Source of the DNA: Planctomycetaceae bacterium
Lineage (GTDB): Bacteria; Planctomycetota; Phycisphaerae; Phycisphaerales; UBA1924
DNA: 63,912 bases
Assembly: GCA_021294835.1 (NCBI GenBank)
Contig: JAJTDF010000020.1
Span: forward strand, 1-63,912
Reading direction: 5' to 3'
Shown here in pieces: positions 1 through 8,610 of this stretch (its first letter is position 1; each line of letters begins with the position of its first letter). The notes under the pieces were generated by a model that was given only the letters and a program-made list of their open reading frames with translations, was not told where the DNA came from and searched no databases. The position numbers were made by a program, and so were the translations under genes.

Positions 1-27
1 ACCAGGTTACCCTCGGAGGGCAACATG

Positions 28-74
28 TGTAACCCATGTTCTGTCCAGAAACTGTAACCCATGTTGTGTCTAGA
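28..74. repeat. Imperfect direct repeat, possible insertion-sequence end remnant
   Basis: Two 22-base copies (28-49 and 53-74) lie 25 bases apart. Both begin with tgtaacccatgtt and both end in aga. Closely spaced repeats of a TGT-starting motif are seen at the ends of IS481/IS3-like elements, so this could be a transposon end whose body lies left of the window or has been lost. No transposase frame is visible in the first 500 bases. The insertion-sequence reading is inference; the repeat itself is plain. Confidence 0.4.
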
Positions 75-516
75 TGCAGGGTGTGTGTGGAGAAGTCAGG
101 TCGGCGGGAGGGGGGTGGGCGGTGCGAGGCGGTTTTGGTCAGGTGTTTGGCGGATCAAAAGGTGGCGATGGAGAGGTGCTGGGCGTTCGCCATGGCTTTG
201 TTGGGGGGGGTGTATGTGGAAAACTCAGCGGTGGGGGGTGGGGGGATGCATGAATCAGTGCATAGTCAACGAAGGGGCGAAGGAAGCGAAGGGGAGGCAG
301 GGAGGCCGGGAGGCCGGGAGGCAGCGGGAACGGGATGCAGGTGGTTTGCCAAGGAGCCAGAGCGGGGGGTGTGTGTGGATAAGTGACGGGTTCAGTTTTC
401 GGACGTTTGGGGGGAGCGCGAAGGATGGGTGGGGCTGGTGCGGGTCTGTACGCAGGGAGTGCGTGTTTTGTTCGGTTGTGGGAGAGTTGGGGTCGGCCGG
501 CGGTTAGGCTTGGGGC
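75..516. other. Non-coding stretch with dispersed G-run/TGTGTGTGGA motifs and an AG-rich patch
   Basis: I see no convincing gene here. Three same-strand copies of a motif (G-run, then TGTRTGTGGA, then NAA) have cores at 86-94 (tgtggagaa), 215-223 (tgtggaaaa) and 374-382 (tgtggataa). The last matches the complement of the DnaA box TTATCCACA. An AG-rich block at 265-330 carries gtcaacgaag and gcgaaggaa, both found again near the right end (63471-63480, 63518-63526). Open frames across this region are low-complexity and resemble no family. The stretch looks like decayed repeat-rich intergenic DNA that also holds the promoter of the HIT gene. Confidence 0.5.
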
Positions 517-930
517 ATGGCCGACACGATTTTCGGGAAGATCATCCGGGGGGAGATTCCGTGCCATCGCGTGTATGAGGACGCGCAGGTGCTGGCGTTC
601 CTGGACATCTTTCCGCTGGCCCCGGGGCACACGCTGGTGATCCCCAAGGAGGCGAAGGCGACCTTGGGTGAACTGAGCGACGAATCGGCGGCGGCGATTG
701 GGCGGGTGTTGCCGAGGGTGTGCCGCGGGGTGGAGCGGGCGACGGGGTGTGTGGGGTACAACGTGCTGCAGAACAACGGGTCGGCGGCGCACCAGGTGGT
801 GATGCACGTGCACTTTCACGTGATTCCGAAGTTGGCGGATGGGCGGGGGTTGGGGATTGGGTGGGAGGCGGGGAAGCTGGACGGGGCAGCGGGCGCGGAG
901 TTGGCGAAGCGGATCGCGGAGGGGATGTGA
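517..930 (+). CDS. HIT family (HINT-like) nucleotide hydrolase
   Basis: A 137-residue protein with the standard length and layout of the bacterial HIT/HINT branch. The N-terminus has the typical IFxKIIRGEIP segment, followed by FLDIFPLAPGHTLVIPK. The catalytic histidine triad is HVHFHVI near residue 95, where the middle His attacks the phosphoramidate or phosphoanhydride bond. Such cytosolic enzymes hydrolyse AMP-linked phosphoramidates or dinucleoside polyphosphates; the substrate cannot be read from sequence. The ATG at 517 fits the conserved N-terminus. The gene converges on the large minus-strand NTPase gene with only 7 bases between their stops. Confidence 0.93.
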   Translation: MADTIFGKIIRGEIPCHRVYEDAQVLAFLDIFPLAPGHTLVIPKEAKATLGELSDESAAAIGRVLPRVCRGVERATGCVGYNVLQNNGSAAHQVVMHVHFHVIPKLADGRGLGIGWEAGKLDGAAGAELAKRIAEGM

Positions 931-937
931 GGGGGCA

Positions 938-3900
938 TCAGGCTTGGGCCTGGGGGAGCGACACATCGATGACCACCGTCCGCAGATGTAGAAACGGATC
1001 TGCTAGTGCGGTGATCTCGGCCGCCTTTGCCTTCAGAGCGGTTTCGGCGGCGGCTCGTGACTCCCAGCGCAGCGAAGCGAGGGAACGGCCGCTTGAACTT
1101 GGCCCCAGCCAGAGCACAACGAACACCCCGAGCCGAGTCCCCAACTCGTTCATGTAGCGGTCGACCAATTGATCCTTGAAGCAGGAGACGGCCTCATCAT
1201 TATCCGAGAACTTTACTTCAATCGGAATGGTCAGCGCTTGCCCTTTTGCAGTACCATCTGCAGGTACCTGCACGAGAATGTCAACTCGCGAACTCGGCGC
1301 GCCGCGTTGTGCAGGGGAAGACTGCCGTCGGTACACCTGCGGTTCTCTCGACAGAGATACGAGATGATTCTGGAAGTACATATTAATAATATTGCGCAGT
1401 TTATCAGATGCTCGCTCTTCACTCTTGCGAGTAGGTTCGGCACCGCGGGGAGTATTCCAGTAATCGTCGAGTTCGCTCGAGCCCTCCTGCCGGAGTGATC
1501 GGCTGTGGGACTCCAAGGCTTCGACAATGCCATCGAGGACGTCATCCTCCGAGCGGATCAGACGAGTCGAGGTACTGTTGCTGTGCAAGACCTCGGCGAT
1601 CGCATCGATCCTCGCGGGGCCGAATGCTGTCAGCTGGTACTCCCTCGTCGCGATGGCTCTGGCGCGGCGAAGCCATGGATGCTGTGTGGCAAATCTTCCC
1701 TCCAGCCGCCGAAGGGCATTGATGGCCGCCGATGTGTTGCGGGCCGAGAGGGAGTTGAGTAGGTGGTCACGGAAGTGCTTTACTGAGTAGCGGGGCGTGA
1801 CATAGCCGCTCGGCGGTACGTCGGCAGCTGGGGACGGAGGAGTGAGTTCGAAGAGTGCCTCAAGGATCTCCAAGAGTTGCCCCTCCGGCAGCTGCGCGAA
1901 CGGACTCTGGTTATCTTGATCACGACCGGCTTCCCACCTGCCATAGTCGTGGGCGAGTTGTGTGAGGACCGGCTCGGCGAGTTGCTGAAAGCGGCGGAGG
2001 ATGTCGCGGACGGGAGGCCAGCCCTGCGCTGGCTGCGCGAGGAGAAGGACGGCGGCGAGGTGCCGGCATGTCTCCGTGTCGCTGCTGGCCGCGGCGGCTG
2101 CGAGCGCGGAGATACACGCGCTGATCGCGAGTGCGGGCACCCGCTGCAGAGCGGCGTGGGCAATAACACGGCGGCGATCGGTCGGCAGAGTGCCATCGCC
2201 GATGGCGAAGCACAGATCTCGATCGAGCTCGGCGTCGGCAGTGCCTGCCAACAAATCAAGCAGGTCGCCAAAACTGCGGGGTGCGTCGGGATCCGTCTGG
2301 TGCATAAGCTGCTTGAGTTGCTCACGGACGCTGTTAGCGGCGCGGGCATGGAGCAGCAAGACGAGCCGCTGTTTCAGAGGGCGTTCGCCTGACTCGGCGG
2401 ACAAGCCGGGTCGGATCTCGCGCAGGATGTACCCGCTCCAGGCGGTCCACCACGAGGCAGGTTGGTTCTCGAGCCACGCATCGTCCTGCTGGACAAGCAG
2501 GAGGAGAGCGGCGAGGCTTCGATCGAAGATCTGGTTGAGAGGTGATGCCAAAGCCCTGGCCGCTTCAGCGCTCGGAGTGGCGGCAAATTGCCGTGCGGCG
2601 ACGATGATTCTGTTTCGTAGGGAGTCGCCTGCTGTTAACCAGGCAGGCGTGGCGGTCAGCCAAACGGGGCAGCCGCGTGCGTTTGGGTCAAGTTCGAGCA
2701 GTAGGTCGAGGAAAGCGGCGATCTGGCCCGATTCGACTCGTTGCAGGTGCTCGAGCAGGCGGCTTTCCCGCCGGGGCGGCTCCGGTCTCGGGGATGGCCG
2801 TGATGCGAGCCGCTGGCGTCGGCTGGCGGCATGGGCGGCCCGAAGGTCGGCAGCACGCTGTGATCGCAGATCGGTACTCACTGGGAACCGCAGGTGGCTG
2901 GCCAGCGGCTCGATGTCTTTGACCCTGTACGCCTCGGCGACAAGGTCGGGATCGGTTGACCAGTCACATGCATTCGCAAGGATGGCGAAGTTCGTCCGAG
3001 TCGCCAGAGAGGCGTCGGGTGACTGTGCCTGCTCGAGCAGCCACGGGAAGTCTTCGTCCGCGATGAGATTGTGCGTCGTGCGGGCGATCAGCCACAGGCC
3101 ATCGTCATTGTACTCGAGCGAGCACAGTGCACTGATGAGGGCTTGGCGTTGGGTCGAGTTACACGCCGACAAGGAACCGTCGTGGGTTGCTCGGGTGGCC
3201 GGCGTCGCAACCGACCGGTGGGAGTCGTCGAGGGGCGATGGACCCATGCGGTGTGCCGACGCGAGGAGGAGCTTTGCGAGGCCAGTGGCAACTGTCGGGT
3301 CGGGCAGTGCGTCGACGGCGGCGCGAGCAATTCGGCCGACCAGGCGTGGGATCAAGGAGAACGTGCAGCTCGCCTCGACCATGTGCTTGGCCCACTCCAG
3401 CCCCGCCTCTCGGGCGTCGGCCGCACTGAAGCCTGCTTGGTCGAGCGTGTAGAGAAAGCCGTCATACGCACCGTGGTAGTTCCGATCGGCTGGCACGGTC
3501 AGGCAGCCAATCAGCTCAGGCGTCGAGAGGTGATGGGGCCAGTTGCAGCGCAACGCCAGGCCCTTGAGGTCACGCTGGGGGTCTGTCTCGTCGTTGTCGC
3601 CGGTCAGGGAGAGCAGCCGGCGGCGTGCCTCCACGGTTCCGAAATCGGCGAGGACGTAGCCTGCGGATTTGCGGCAGGAGTACGGCCCGTTCCGGTCGAG
3701 GACCAAGTCCGCTAGGGCATCGCTCAGGTCAGGCAGTTTCCAAGCTCGGACAAGTTGGATGGCAAACTCAATCAGGTCTTCCTTGTCGCCGCTTCGGTGG
3801 GCCAACACTGGGCGCAGGTCCTCGCTGGCTTCGGGGTAGTGCAAGCCATCAAGTGGAAAGGTCTCGCGGCGTGCTTGGACGTCGACGAGTTCGTGCCGCT

Positions 3901-5092
3901 CGAAGAGCTCGAACAAACGACGCACTGCACGGCGACGGATGGTGCAGTCGTCGATTCGTGCCATCCCGATGACCTCGGGATCTGCTTCGATCAGCCACTC
4001 AGCGAGGTCTCCGCGTGCGGCCACTTCGGCGGCGAAGGACGCGGTTTCGCGCAGCGGACCAGCAACGCCCGGCGCAAGAGGGTCATTGCTGCTGAGCAGG
4101 GCCCTTGCTTGGTGGAAGGGCAGTCTGGCGATTCGGCGACCGGCCAGGTACTCAGCGTACTGACGGTGCGCGAAGCGGAAGCCGGTTGTCCCATGCATCT
4201 GACACAGGCCAGATCGAGCTAGGGCAGTACGGATCGGGGCGGAGAAGTGGTGTCCGATGTGGGAAAGTGCCTCCAGTTGCGTGCTGTGGAGGGCGTGCGG
4301 GGTTGGCGTTGGTGTTGTTTCAATGCCGTCCTTGCCAGTGAGAAGGCACAGGAGTGCCATGTGCTCCGCGGCCGCGATGATCTGACTCGCGGGTACGTTG
4401 GTGGCGGTGCGATCCCGCGTTCTGGCGGACGGTTCCTCGGCAAGTTGTTGGATGGCTTCGGCGAATATGTTGGCTCGCCGTTGCGGCAGCGTGCCGTCAC
4501 CGGTGAAGTGATTGAGCAGGAAAGACAGCACCAGAGCGTGTCCGGCGAGCGACTCCGTGCCTGATGCCTCGACGGCTCTCCAGAAGTGGTGTGGGTCGAG
4601 GTTGCTGTAGTTTGCAATCGCGCGGATGTCGGCTTCGGCGAGTGGCTCCAACATGGCGTGCACGACGCGGTCCTCGCCGTAGATCCTGGCTAGGTAGTGC
4701 GTGAGGTCTAACGGCCACTCGGCGGATCGGCAGGTGATGCAGAGTCGCGGCTTGGAGACCGCGAGGTCTTGTCGAATCCATTCGCCCAGCTTGCTCGGCC
4801 TCGCTGGCGTGTTGTCAAGGAGTGCCTCATCTAGAGCATCCAACACCAGCGCTGTTTGCGGTGTTGCCGATCTGGCGAGAGCTCGAAGTGAGCTTACGAG
4901 GTGGTTCGGGTCATCACTGACATCGAGAAATCGTTGACAGTGTACAACTAATCCTGCTGCTTGGAGGTGGGTGGCGAAGATCTGCTGCTCGATCGTTTTG
5001 CCCATACCTGCCGGGCCGAGCATGATGCAGACCTGAAACTCGGTTAATTGGGCCGTGGTGCAGGACCTTGGCGGTGCCGCTTGATCTCGCAT
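938..5092 (-). CDS. STAND/NACHT-type NTPase with helical-repeat middle and C-terminal PD-(D/E)XK nuclease-like domain
   Basis: A 1384-residue protein. Walker A is GPAGMGKT (G26-T33) and Walker B is LVLDALDEA (about 82-90), typical of STAND/NACHT P-loop ATPases. Residues about 350-1180 are helical and repeat-like, probably an alpha-solenoid sensor. The C-terminus has a restriction-endonuclease-like signature: a helix with EE near 1230, D1271 in VDILVQV and E1292/K1294 in IPIEVK, followed by the hydrophobic strand GVFVVLWLG. By analogy with Avs and other STAND immunity proteins it may sense a phage product and then cut nucleic acid, but here the putative nuclease is C-terminal, unlike typical Avs. 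The start ATG lies only ten codons after an in-frame stop, leaving almost no N-terminal domain. Codon use is less GC-extreme than in the neighbours (an AT-rich patch lies near 1375-1400), which suggests transfer. Confidence 0.8.
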   Translation of the reverse strand: MRDQAAPPRSCTTAQLTEFQVCIMLGPAGMGKTIEQQIFATHLQAAGLVVHCQRFLDVSDDPNHLVSSLRALARSATPQTALVLDALDEALLDNTPARPSKLGEWIRQDLAVSKPRLCITCRSAEWPLDLTHYLARIYGEDRVVHAMLEPLAEADIRAIANYSNLDPHHFWRAVEASGTESLAGHALVLSFLLNHFTGDGTLPQRRANIFAEAIQQLAEEPSARTRDRTATNVPASQIIAAAEHMALLCLLTGKDGIETTPTPTPHALHSTQLEALSHIGHHFSAPIRTALARSGLCQMHGTTGFRFAHRQYAEYLAGRRIARLPFHQARALLSSNDPLAPGVAGPLRETASFAAEVAARGDLAEWLIEADPEVIGMARIDDCTIRRRAVRRLFELFERHELVDVQARRETFPLDGLHYPEASEDLRPVLAHRSGDKEDLIEFAIQLVRAWKLPDLSDALADLVLDRNGPYSCRKSAGYVLADFGTVEARRRLLSLTGDNDETDPQRDLKGLALRCNWPHHLSTPELIGCLTVPADRNYHGAYDGFLYTLDQAGFSAADAREAGLEWAKHMVEASCTFSLIPRLVGRIARAAVDALPDPTVATGLAKLLLASAHRMGPSPLDDSHRSVATPATRATHDGSLSACNSTQRQALISALCSLEYNDDGLWLIARTTHNLIADEDFPWLLEQAQSPDASLATRTNFAILANACDWSTDPDLVAEAYRVKDIEPLASHLRFPVSTDLRSQRAADLRAAHAASRRQRLASRPSPRPEPPRRESRLLEHLQRVESGQIAAFLDLLLELDPNARGCPVWLTATPAWLTAGDSLRNRIIVAARQFAATPSAEAARALASPLNQIFDRSLAALLLLVQQDDAWLENQPASWWTAWSGYILREIRPGLSAESGERPLKQRLVLLLHARAANSVREQLKQLMHQTDPDAPRSFGDLLDLLAGTADAELDRDLCFAIGDGTLPTDRRRVIAHAALQRVPALAISACISALAAAAASSDTETCRHLAAVLLLAQPAQGWPPVRDILRRFQQLAEPVLTQLAHDYGRWEAGRDQDNQSPFAQLPEGQLLEILEALFELTPPSPAADVPPSGYVTPRYSVKHFRDHLLNSLSARNTSAAINALRRLEGRFATQHPWLRRARAIATREYQLTAFGPARIDAIAEVLHSNSTSTRLIRSEDDVLDGIVEALESHSRSLRQEGSSELDDYWNTPRGAEPTRKSEERASDKLRNIINMYFQNHLVSLSREPQVYRRQSSPAQRGAPSSRVDILVQVPADGTAKGQALTIPIEVKFSDNDEAVSCFKDQLVDRYMNELGTRLGVFVVLWLGPSSSGRSLASLRWESRAAAETALKAKAAEITALADPFLHLRTVVIDVSLPQAQA

Positions 5093-5205
5093 GCTCGCGG
5101 CGGTGCGGACGGACCAAACGCGCTAGATAGGCCACCTTGCCATGCCGGCATCATTCGCTTGTGACTTGGGCTGCGGTGCGATGGAAGTCCAGTTCGACTA
5201 CGCCC

Positions 5206-5271
5206 TCAGACCGCGTGGTCGTTCCGACCGCTTGCGAAGGCGAATCCTGCCGCGTGGTACACAACGATCAC
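5206..5271 (-). pseudogene. Possible remnant of the PIN toxin paired with the UPF0175 antitoxin
   Basis: A 21-codon frame starts with GTG overlapping the UPF0175 stop (GTGA). Its first residues, MIVV, match the usual start of DUF3368/PIN toxins that follow UPF0175 genes. The sequence then departs from the family (which normally continues SDTSP) and reaches a stop. The likeliest reading is that the toxin gene was lost or replaced just after its first codons. The evidence is only four residues plus the gene overlap, so this stays tentative. Confidence 0.3.
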
Positions 5272-5546
5272 GGCTTGAAGTCTGGGAACAGGCGAGAAAG
5301 GGTGGCGCGGTCGGACTGCAGGTCGTCCTGGCTGTAGCTCAGGTGGACGCCGTGCTGGGCCAGCCAGTTCTGGGCCTGGATGCTGGTGGACAGGCCGAGG
5401 AGTTGGGCGAGGAAGCCGAGGCTGATGCGGCCGGTGCGGTAGCTTTCGATGAGCAGGGCTTCGCGGGCGGCGCGGTCGATGGCGTCGCCCCAGATTTCGC
5501 GGAGGGCCTGTTCCTGTTCAGCCGGGATGTTGATGGTGATGGCCAT
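5268..5546 (-). CDS. UPF0175 family protein (VapB-like antitoxin)
   Basis: A 92-residue protein with the UPF0175 pattern: an N-terminal strand (ITINIPAEQE), a helical segment ending in AREALLIESYRTGRISLG, then a helix-turn-helix-like stretch (FLAQLLGLSTSIQAQNWLAQHG) and a SQDDLQSDRATL tail. Family members usually precede a PIN-domain (DUF3368) RNase toxin and act as its antitoxin and autorepressor. Here no complete toxin follows, only a 21-codon remnant. The gene sits directly upstream of the STAND-nuclease gene on the same strand, 175 bases from its start, in what looks like an accessory patch. Confidence 0.8.
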   Translation of the reverse strand: MAITINIPAEQEQALREIWGDAIDRAAREALLIESYRTGRISLGFLAQLLGLSTSIQAQNWLAQHGVHLSYSQDDLQSDRATLSRLFPDFKP

Positions 5547-5607
5547 GGGGATTGGAGAACAGCGACAGGTGATCGTATCGGGCGCTGCAGTCTGGCGTGA
5601 ACGGGCC

Positions 5608-5784
5608 TCAGGCCACCCCCGCGGCGCGGGCGAGCAGGGCGGTGTCGGTGTGCTGGATGAAGCGGGTGATGTGCGGGCCGTGGACGCGGTCGATGCTGGC
5701 GAAGGGGGCGACCACGCTCCGGCCGGTGGAGCGGTGGGGGACAGACCGAGGGGCGTACGACCCGGAGTGGGGTGGAGGTTCGAT
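5608..5784 (-). pseudogene. Possible coding relic (about 58 codons, no start)
   Basis: Between stops at 5785-5787 and 5608-5610 the minus strand has an open frame with gene-like composition ending in HGPHITRFIQHTDTALLA and a short tail. It has no ATG or GTG near its beginning. I do not recognise a family. Together with the orphan antitoxin next door it suggests decay of a formerly coding accessory stretch. The rest of 5547-5948 shows nothing else beyond the probable promoter of the desaturase. Confidence 0.25.
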
Positions 5785-5948
5785 TCACTGTTTCACGGAC
5801 GGGGCCTGTGGGGGAGCGGACTGGGGGTTGTGCTTGGGTGGCGAATAGGATGCCCGGCTGGGCGGCATGCTCGTGCGGCGTTCGGGGCCTTGGTTCAAGG
5901 TGCTTCGGGCGGCTGACGGTTTCTCGGCTTCTGGAACACCGTCCCCCC

Positions 5949-7019
5949 ATGATGCTTCATCCCACCAGCGTTACAGCCCCATCGCTCCCCGTGCCCGCAC
6001 AACCTGTGGAGGTGGAAGTGATGGCCCTGCCCGATGGCGGCGTGCCGGACCTGGGCGGTGAGCAGGCGGGTGATGGAACGGGGGCCGCGGCGCCGCTGTC
6101 TCCGGCGGAGCGGCGGGTGCGGCTGCTGAACCTGATCGCGGTGATCACGCCGATGGTGGGGCTGGGGGCGGCGATGTGGCTGGCGTGGGGCTCGGCGTTC
6201 AACTGGACGCAGGCGGTCATCTTCGTGGTGATGGTGGAGGCGACGGCGCTGGGGGTGACGGCGGGGTACCACCGGCTGTTCACGCACCGGGCGTTTGCGA
6301 CGGCGGGGTGGATCAAGTACGCGCTGGGGGCGCTGGGCTCGATGAGCGTGCAGGGGACGGTGCTGGAGTGGTGCGCGATCCATCGGGTGCACCATCAGCA
6401 TTCGGATGATCATGATGATCCGCACTCGCCGCATTCGCACGAGCACGGCTCGTGGGGCGAGGGGATGGCGGGGCTGGTGCGCGGGTTCTGGCATGCGCAC
6501 ACGGGGTGGCTGTTCCGCGGTCGGCAGCGGGGGCTGGGCAAGTATGCACGTGACCTGAGCAGCGACCCGGTGACGCGTGCGGTGAACCGCGACTTTCGCT
6601 GGTGGGTGTATGCGGGGCTGGTGATTCCGGCGGTGGCCGGCGGGGTGCTGGAGGGCACGTGGTGGGGCGCGTACATGGGCTTTTTGTGGGGCGGGCTGGT
6701 GCGCATCTTGTTTGTGCACCATGTGACGTGGAGCATCAACTCGGTGTGCCATTTGTGGGGCACGCGGGCGTTCCGCACCGGTGATGAGAGCCGCAACAAC
6801 GCGTTCATCGGCGTGCTGACGCTGGGCGAGGGGTGGCACAACAACCATCACGCGTTCCCCACTTCGGCCCGGCACGGGCTGGCGTGGTGGCAGTTGGATG
6901 TGACCTACGGGTTCATCCGCGGGCTGGAGATGGTGGGGCTGGCGTGGAATGTGCGCCGGCCGGACGTGGGGCGGGTGGAGGCCAAGCGGGTGGGGGCTGC
7001 GAGCAAGGCTGCAGAGTGA
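5949..7019 (+). CDS. Acyl-CoA/acyl-lipid delta-9-type fatty acid desaturase
   Basis: A 356-residue integral membrane di-iron desaturase. The three histidine boxes are all present: HRLFTH, HRVHHQHSD and HNNHH. The spacing is that of the stearoyl-CoA/DesC (delta-9) family. Hydrophobic pairs lie before the first box (LIAVITPMVGLGAAMWLAW, VIFVVMVEATALGVTAGY) and between boxes two and three. It would insert a cis double bond into saturated acyl chains to adjust membrane fluidity. The frame stays open upstream to 5772, but that part is Arg/Gly/Cys-rich non-family sequence. The ATG pair at 5949/5952 gives a normal N-terminus, although the first 50 residues are still a low-complexity leader. Confidence 0.9.
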   Translation: MMLHPTSVTAPSLPVPAQPVEVEVMALPDGGVPDLGGEQAGDGTGAAAPLSPAERRVRLLNLIAVITPMVGLGAAMWLAWGSAFNWTQAVIFVVMVEATALGVTAGYHRLFTHRAFATAGWIKYALGALGSMSVQGTVLEWCAIHRVHHQHSDDHDDPHSPHSHEHGSWGEGMAGLVRGFWHAHTGWLFRGRQRGLGKYARDLSSDPVTRAVNRDFRWWVYAGLVIPAVAGGVLEGTWWGAYMGFLWGGLVRILFVHHVTWSINSVCHLWGTRAFRTGDESRNNAFIGVLTLGEGWHNNHHAFPTSARHGLAWWQLDVTYGFIRGLEMVGLAWNVRRPDVGRVEAKRVGAASKAAE

Positions 7020-7047
7020 CCGGCGGCGCGAGCGCGGGTGATCGGGC

Positions 7048-8610
7048 TCAGTTGTGCTTGTGGGGGCCGGCGTGCGGGCCGAGGATGATCTTGTCCTTGC
7101 CGCTGCGTTTGGACTGCATGGCGTAGTCGTCGGCGTGATCGAGCAGTTCTTGCGGGGAGCGGCCGTCCCACGGGTAAGTGGCCAGACCGCCGGAGACTGA
7201 GAGCGAGCCGGGGGCGTCCATGCCGAGCTTGGGGAAGCGGGCCTCGGCGACCTGCTTCTGGAAGCGTTCGGCCAGTGTCCGCACGGACTCGGGGGGTTTG
7301 GAGTTGGGGTCGCGCGGGCCGTGGGGCTCGTAGAAGATCACGGCGAACTCGTCGCCGCCGATGCGGCAGACGCGGTCGGAGGTGCGGATGACCGACTGCA
7401 GCAGACGGACGGTCTCCTTGAGGATCTCGTCGCCGGCGGCATGGCCGTAGCGGTCGTTGAAGTACTTGAAGTTGTCGATGTCGAACAGCAGGACCGAGAG
7501 GGTCTGGCGTTCCTTGCCGGCGCGGGCGATGGCGCGGGCGAGGTACTGCTCGAAGTAGCGGCGGTTCCAGGCGCCGGTGAGGTCGTCGACCAGGGCGGCG
7601 CGGCGGAGTTCGTTCTGCTGGGCGGCCAGGGCGAGCCAGCCGGCGAGCCATTCGGCGGCACGGGTGAGGCTGGAGGGTGGGACGGTCGAGGATCGCAGCA
7701 CGCCGAAATGCTGATCGCGGTGACGGACTTCGGCCTGACCGGCGGCGATGAGCGGGCGGGGGCCGGGGGCCGAGGCGGTGTAGTGGATGTCGGACGCGCC
7801 CAGTCGGGCGCGGAGGACGTCCAGCGCCAGCGGCAGGAAATCGCGACCGGTGAGGGCGGCCTCGACCAGCGGGCGGTCGCCGTGTTCCAGCGTGAGGGCC
7901 TCAGGCGGGAGGGCGGGTGCCGGAGCGGCGTGGCCGGGCTTGGGCTCGGTGACGTCGGCAGGTGCGGCGGATGGAGCGGGCGCGGTTGCCGGCCGCGGTG
8001 ATGCTGCGGGCGAAGAGGATGCGACCGTGGCCGCATGGCCGTCGGGCGATGTGGAGGCGTGTGCGAGCAGGGCGGCCAGGGTGGCGCTGCCGGTGACCGA
8101 GCCGGGTGCGGCGTTGCGGCGCGACTGGCCGTCGGGCGACACGCCGGCCACAACGGCGGCGGAGGCGGGAACAGCGGTCAGGCCGACCAGTTCACGCAGA
8201 CGTTCGGGCGGGGTGGCGGGGTCAACAACGAGATCAAAGCCTCTGGCATCGGGCTTCTGCTCGGCGGTGTCGGCGGCGAGGACGACGCGGGCGTGCGGAT
8301 CGACCAGCCGCACGGCCATGAGATAGCGGTCGGTCTCGGGGCCGGGGTCGGCATCGGGGCCGACGACGACGATGGAAGGGCGCTGGCTGGAGGCGCCGGC
8401 GGGGTCAGAGAGTTCGCCGATGGACTGCAGGGTGCTGCGGACACGCACGACCTCGGCGCGCGGATCCTTCCGCAGAGCGGTTTCCAGGCCGGTGCGACCG
8501 ACCAGGATGATGCGAACGTCAGGATGGTCCGGAGCGTTCACGCTCCTGTCCTCCGAATGACCGTCCCTGCCGACGGAGTTCCGACCACGATGGGCCACGC
8601 GTGTGCTCAC
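7048..8610 (-). CDS. GGDEF diguanylate cyclase with N-terminal receiver-like domain
   Basis: A 520-residue protein. The C-terminal ~170 residues form a GGDEF domain with the intact active-site motif RIGGDEFAVIF and the upstream metal/substrate region VLLFDIDNFKYFNDRYGHAAGDE, so it should make c-di-GMP from two GTP. An inhibitory I-site RTSD lies exactly five residues before GGDEF, predicting product feedback. The N-terminus (about 30-140) looks like a receiver fold (VRIILVGRTGLETALRKDP, IVVVGPDADPG) without an obvious phosphoacceptor Asp. A Pro/Ala-rich linker of ~70 residues and a GAF-like helical segment separate the two. It starts with GTG inside the stop of the upstream Pro-rich gene (GTGA), which points to coupling. 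It converges on the desaturase gene. Confidence 0.9.
   Translation of the reverse strand: MSTRVAHRGRNSVGRDGHSEDRSVNAPDHPDVRIILVGRTGLETALRKDPRAEVVRVRSTLQSIGELSDPAGASSQRPSIVVVGPDADPGPETDRYLMAVRLVDPHARVVLAADTAEQKPDARGFDLVVDPATPPERLRELVGLTAVPASAAVVAGVSPDGQSRRNAAPGSVTGSATLAALLAHASTSPDGHAATVASSSPAASPRPATAPAPSAAPADVTEPKPGHAAPAPALPPEALTLEHGDRPLVEAALTGRDFLPLALDVLRARLGASDIHYTASAPGPRPLIAAGQAEVRHRDQHFGVLRSSTVPPSSLTRAAEWLAGWLALAAQQNELRRAALVDDLTGAWNRRYFEQYLARAIARAGKERQTLSVLLFDIDNFKYFNDRYGHAAGDEILKETVRLLQSVIRTSDRVCRIGGDEFAVIFYEPHGPRDPNSKPPESVRTLAERFQKQVAEARFPKLGMDAPGSLSVSGGLATYPWDGRSPQELLDHADDYAMQSKRSGKDKIILGPHAGPHKHN

Noticed and set aside
36..507. Small plus-strand frames at the left edge
   Set aside because: Low-complexity Gly/Arg/Trp translations, overlapping frames, no ribosome-binding site and no family.
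75..516. Replication origin at the left edge because of DnaA-box-like sites
   Set aside because: Only one exact box, no AT-rich unwinding region and no dnaA, dnaN or gidA neighbours; a similar site at the right edge lies in an open frame.
5772..5790. tRNA-like T-arm (ggttcgattc)
   Set aside because: The flanking bases do not pair as a T stem, and no anticodon or acceptor stem can be built.
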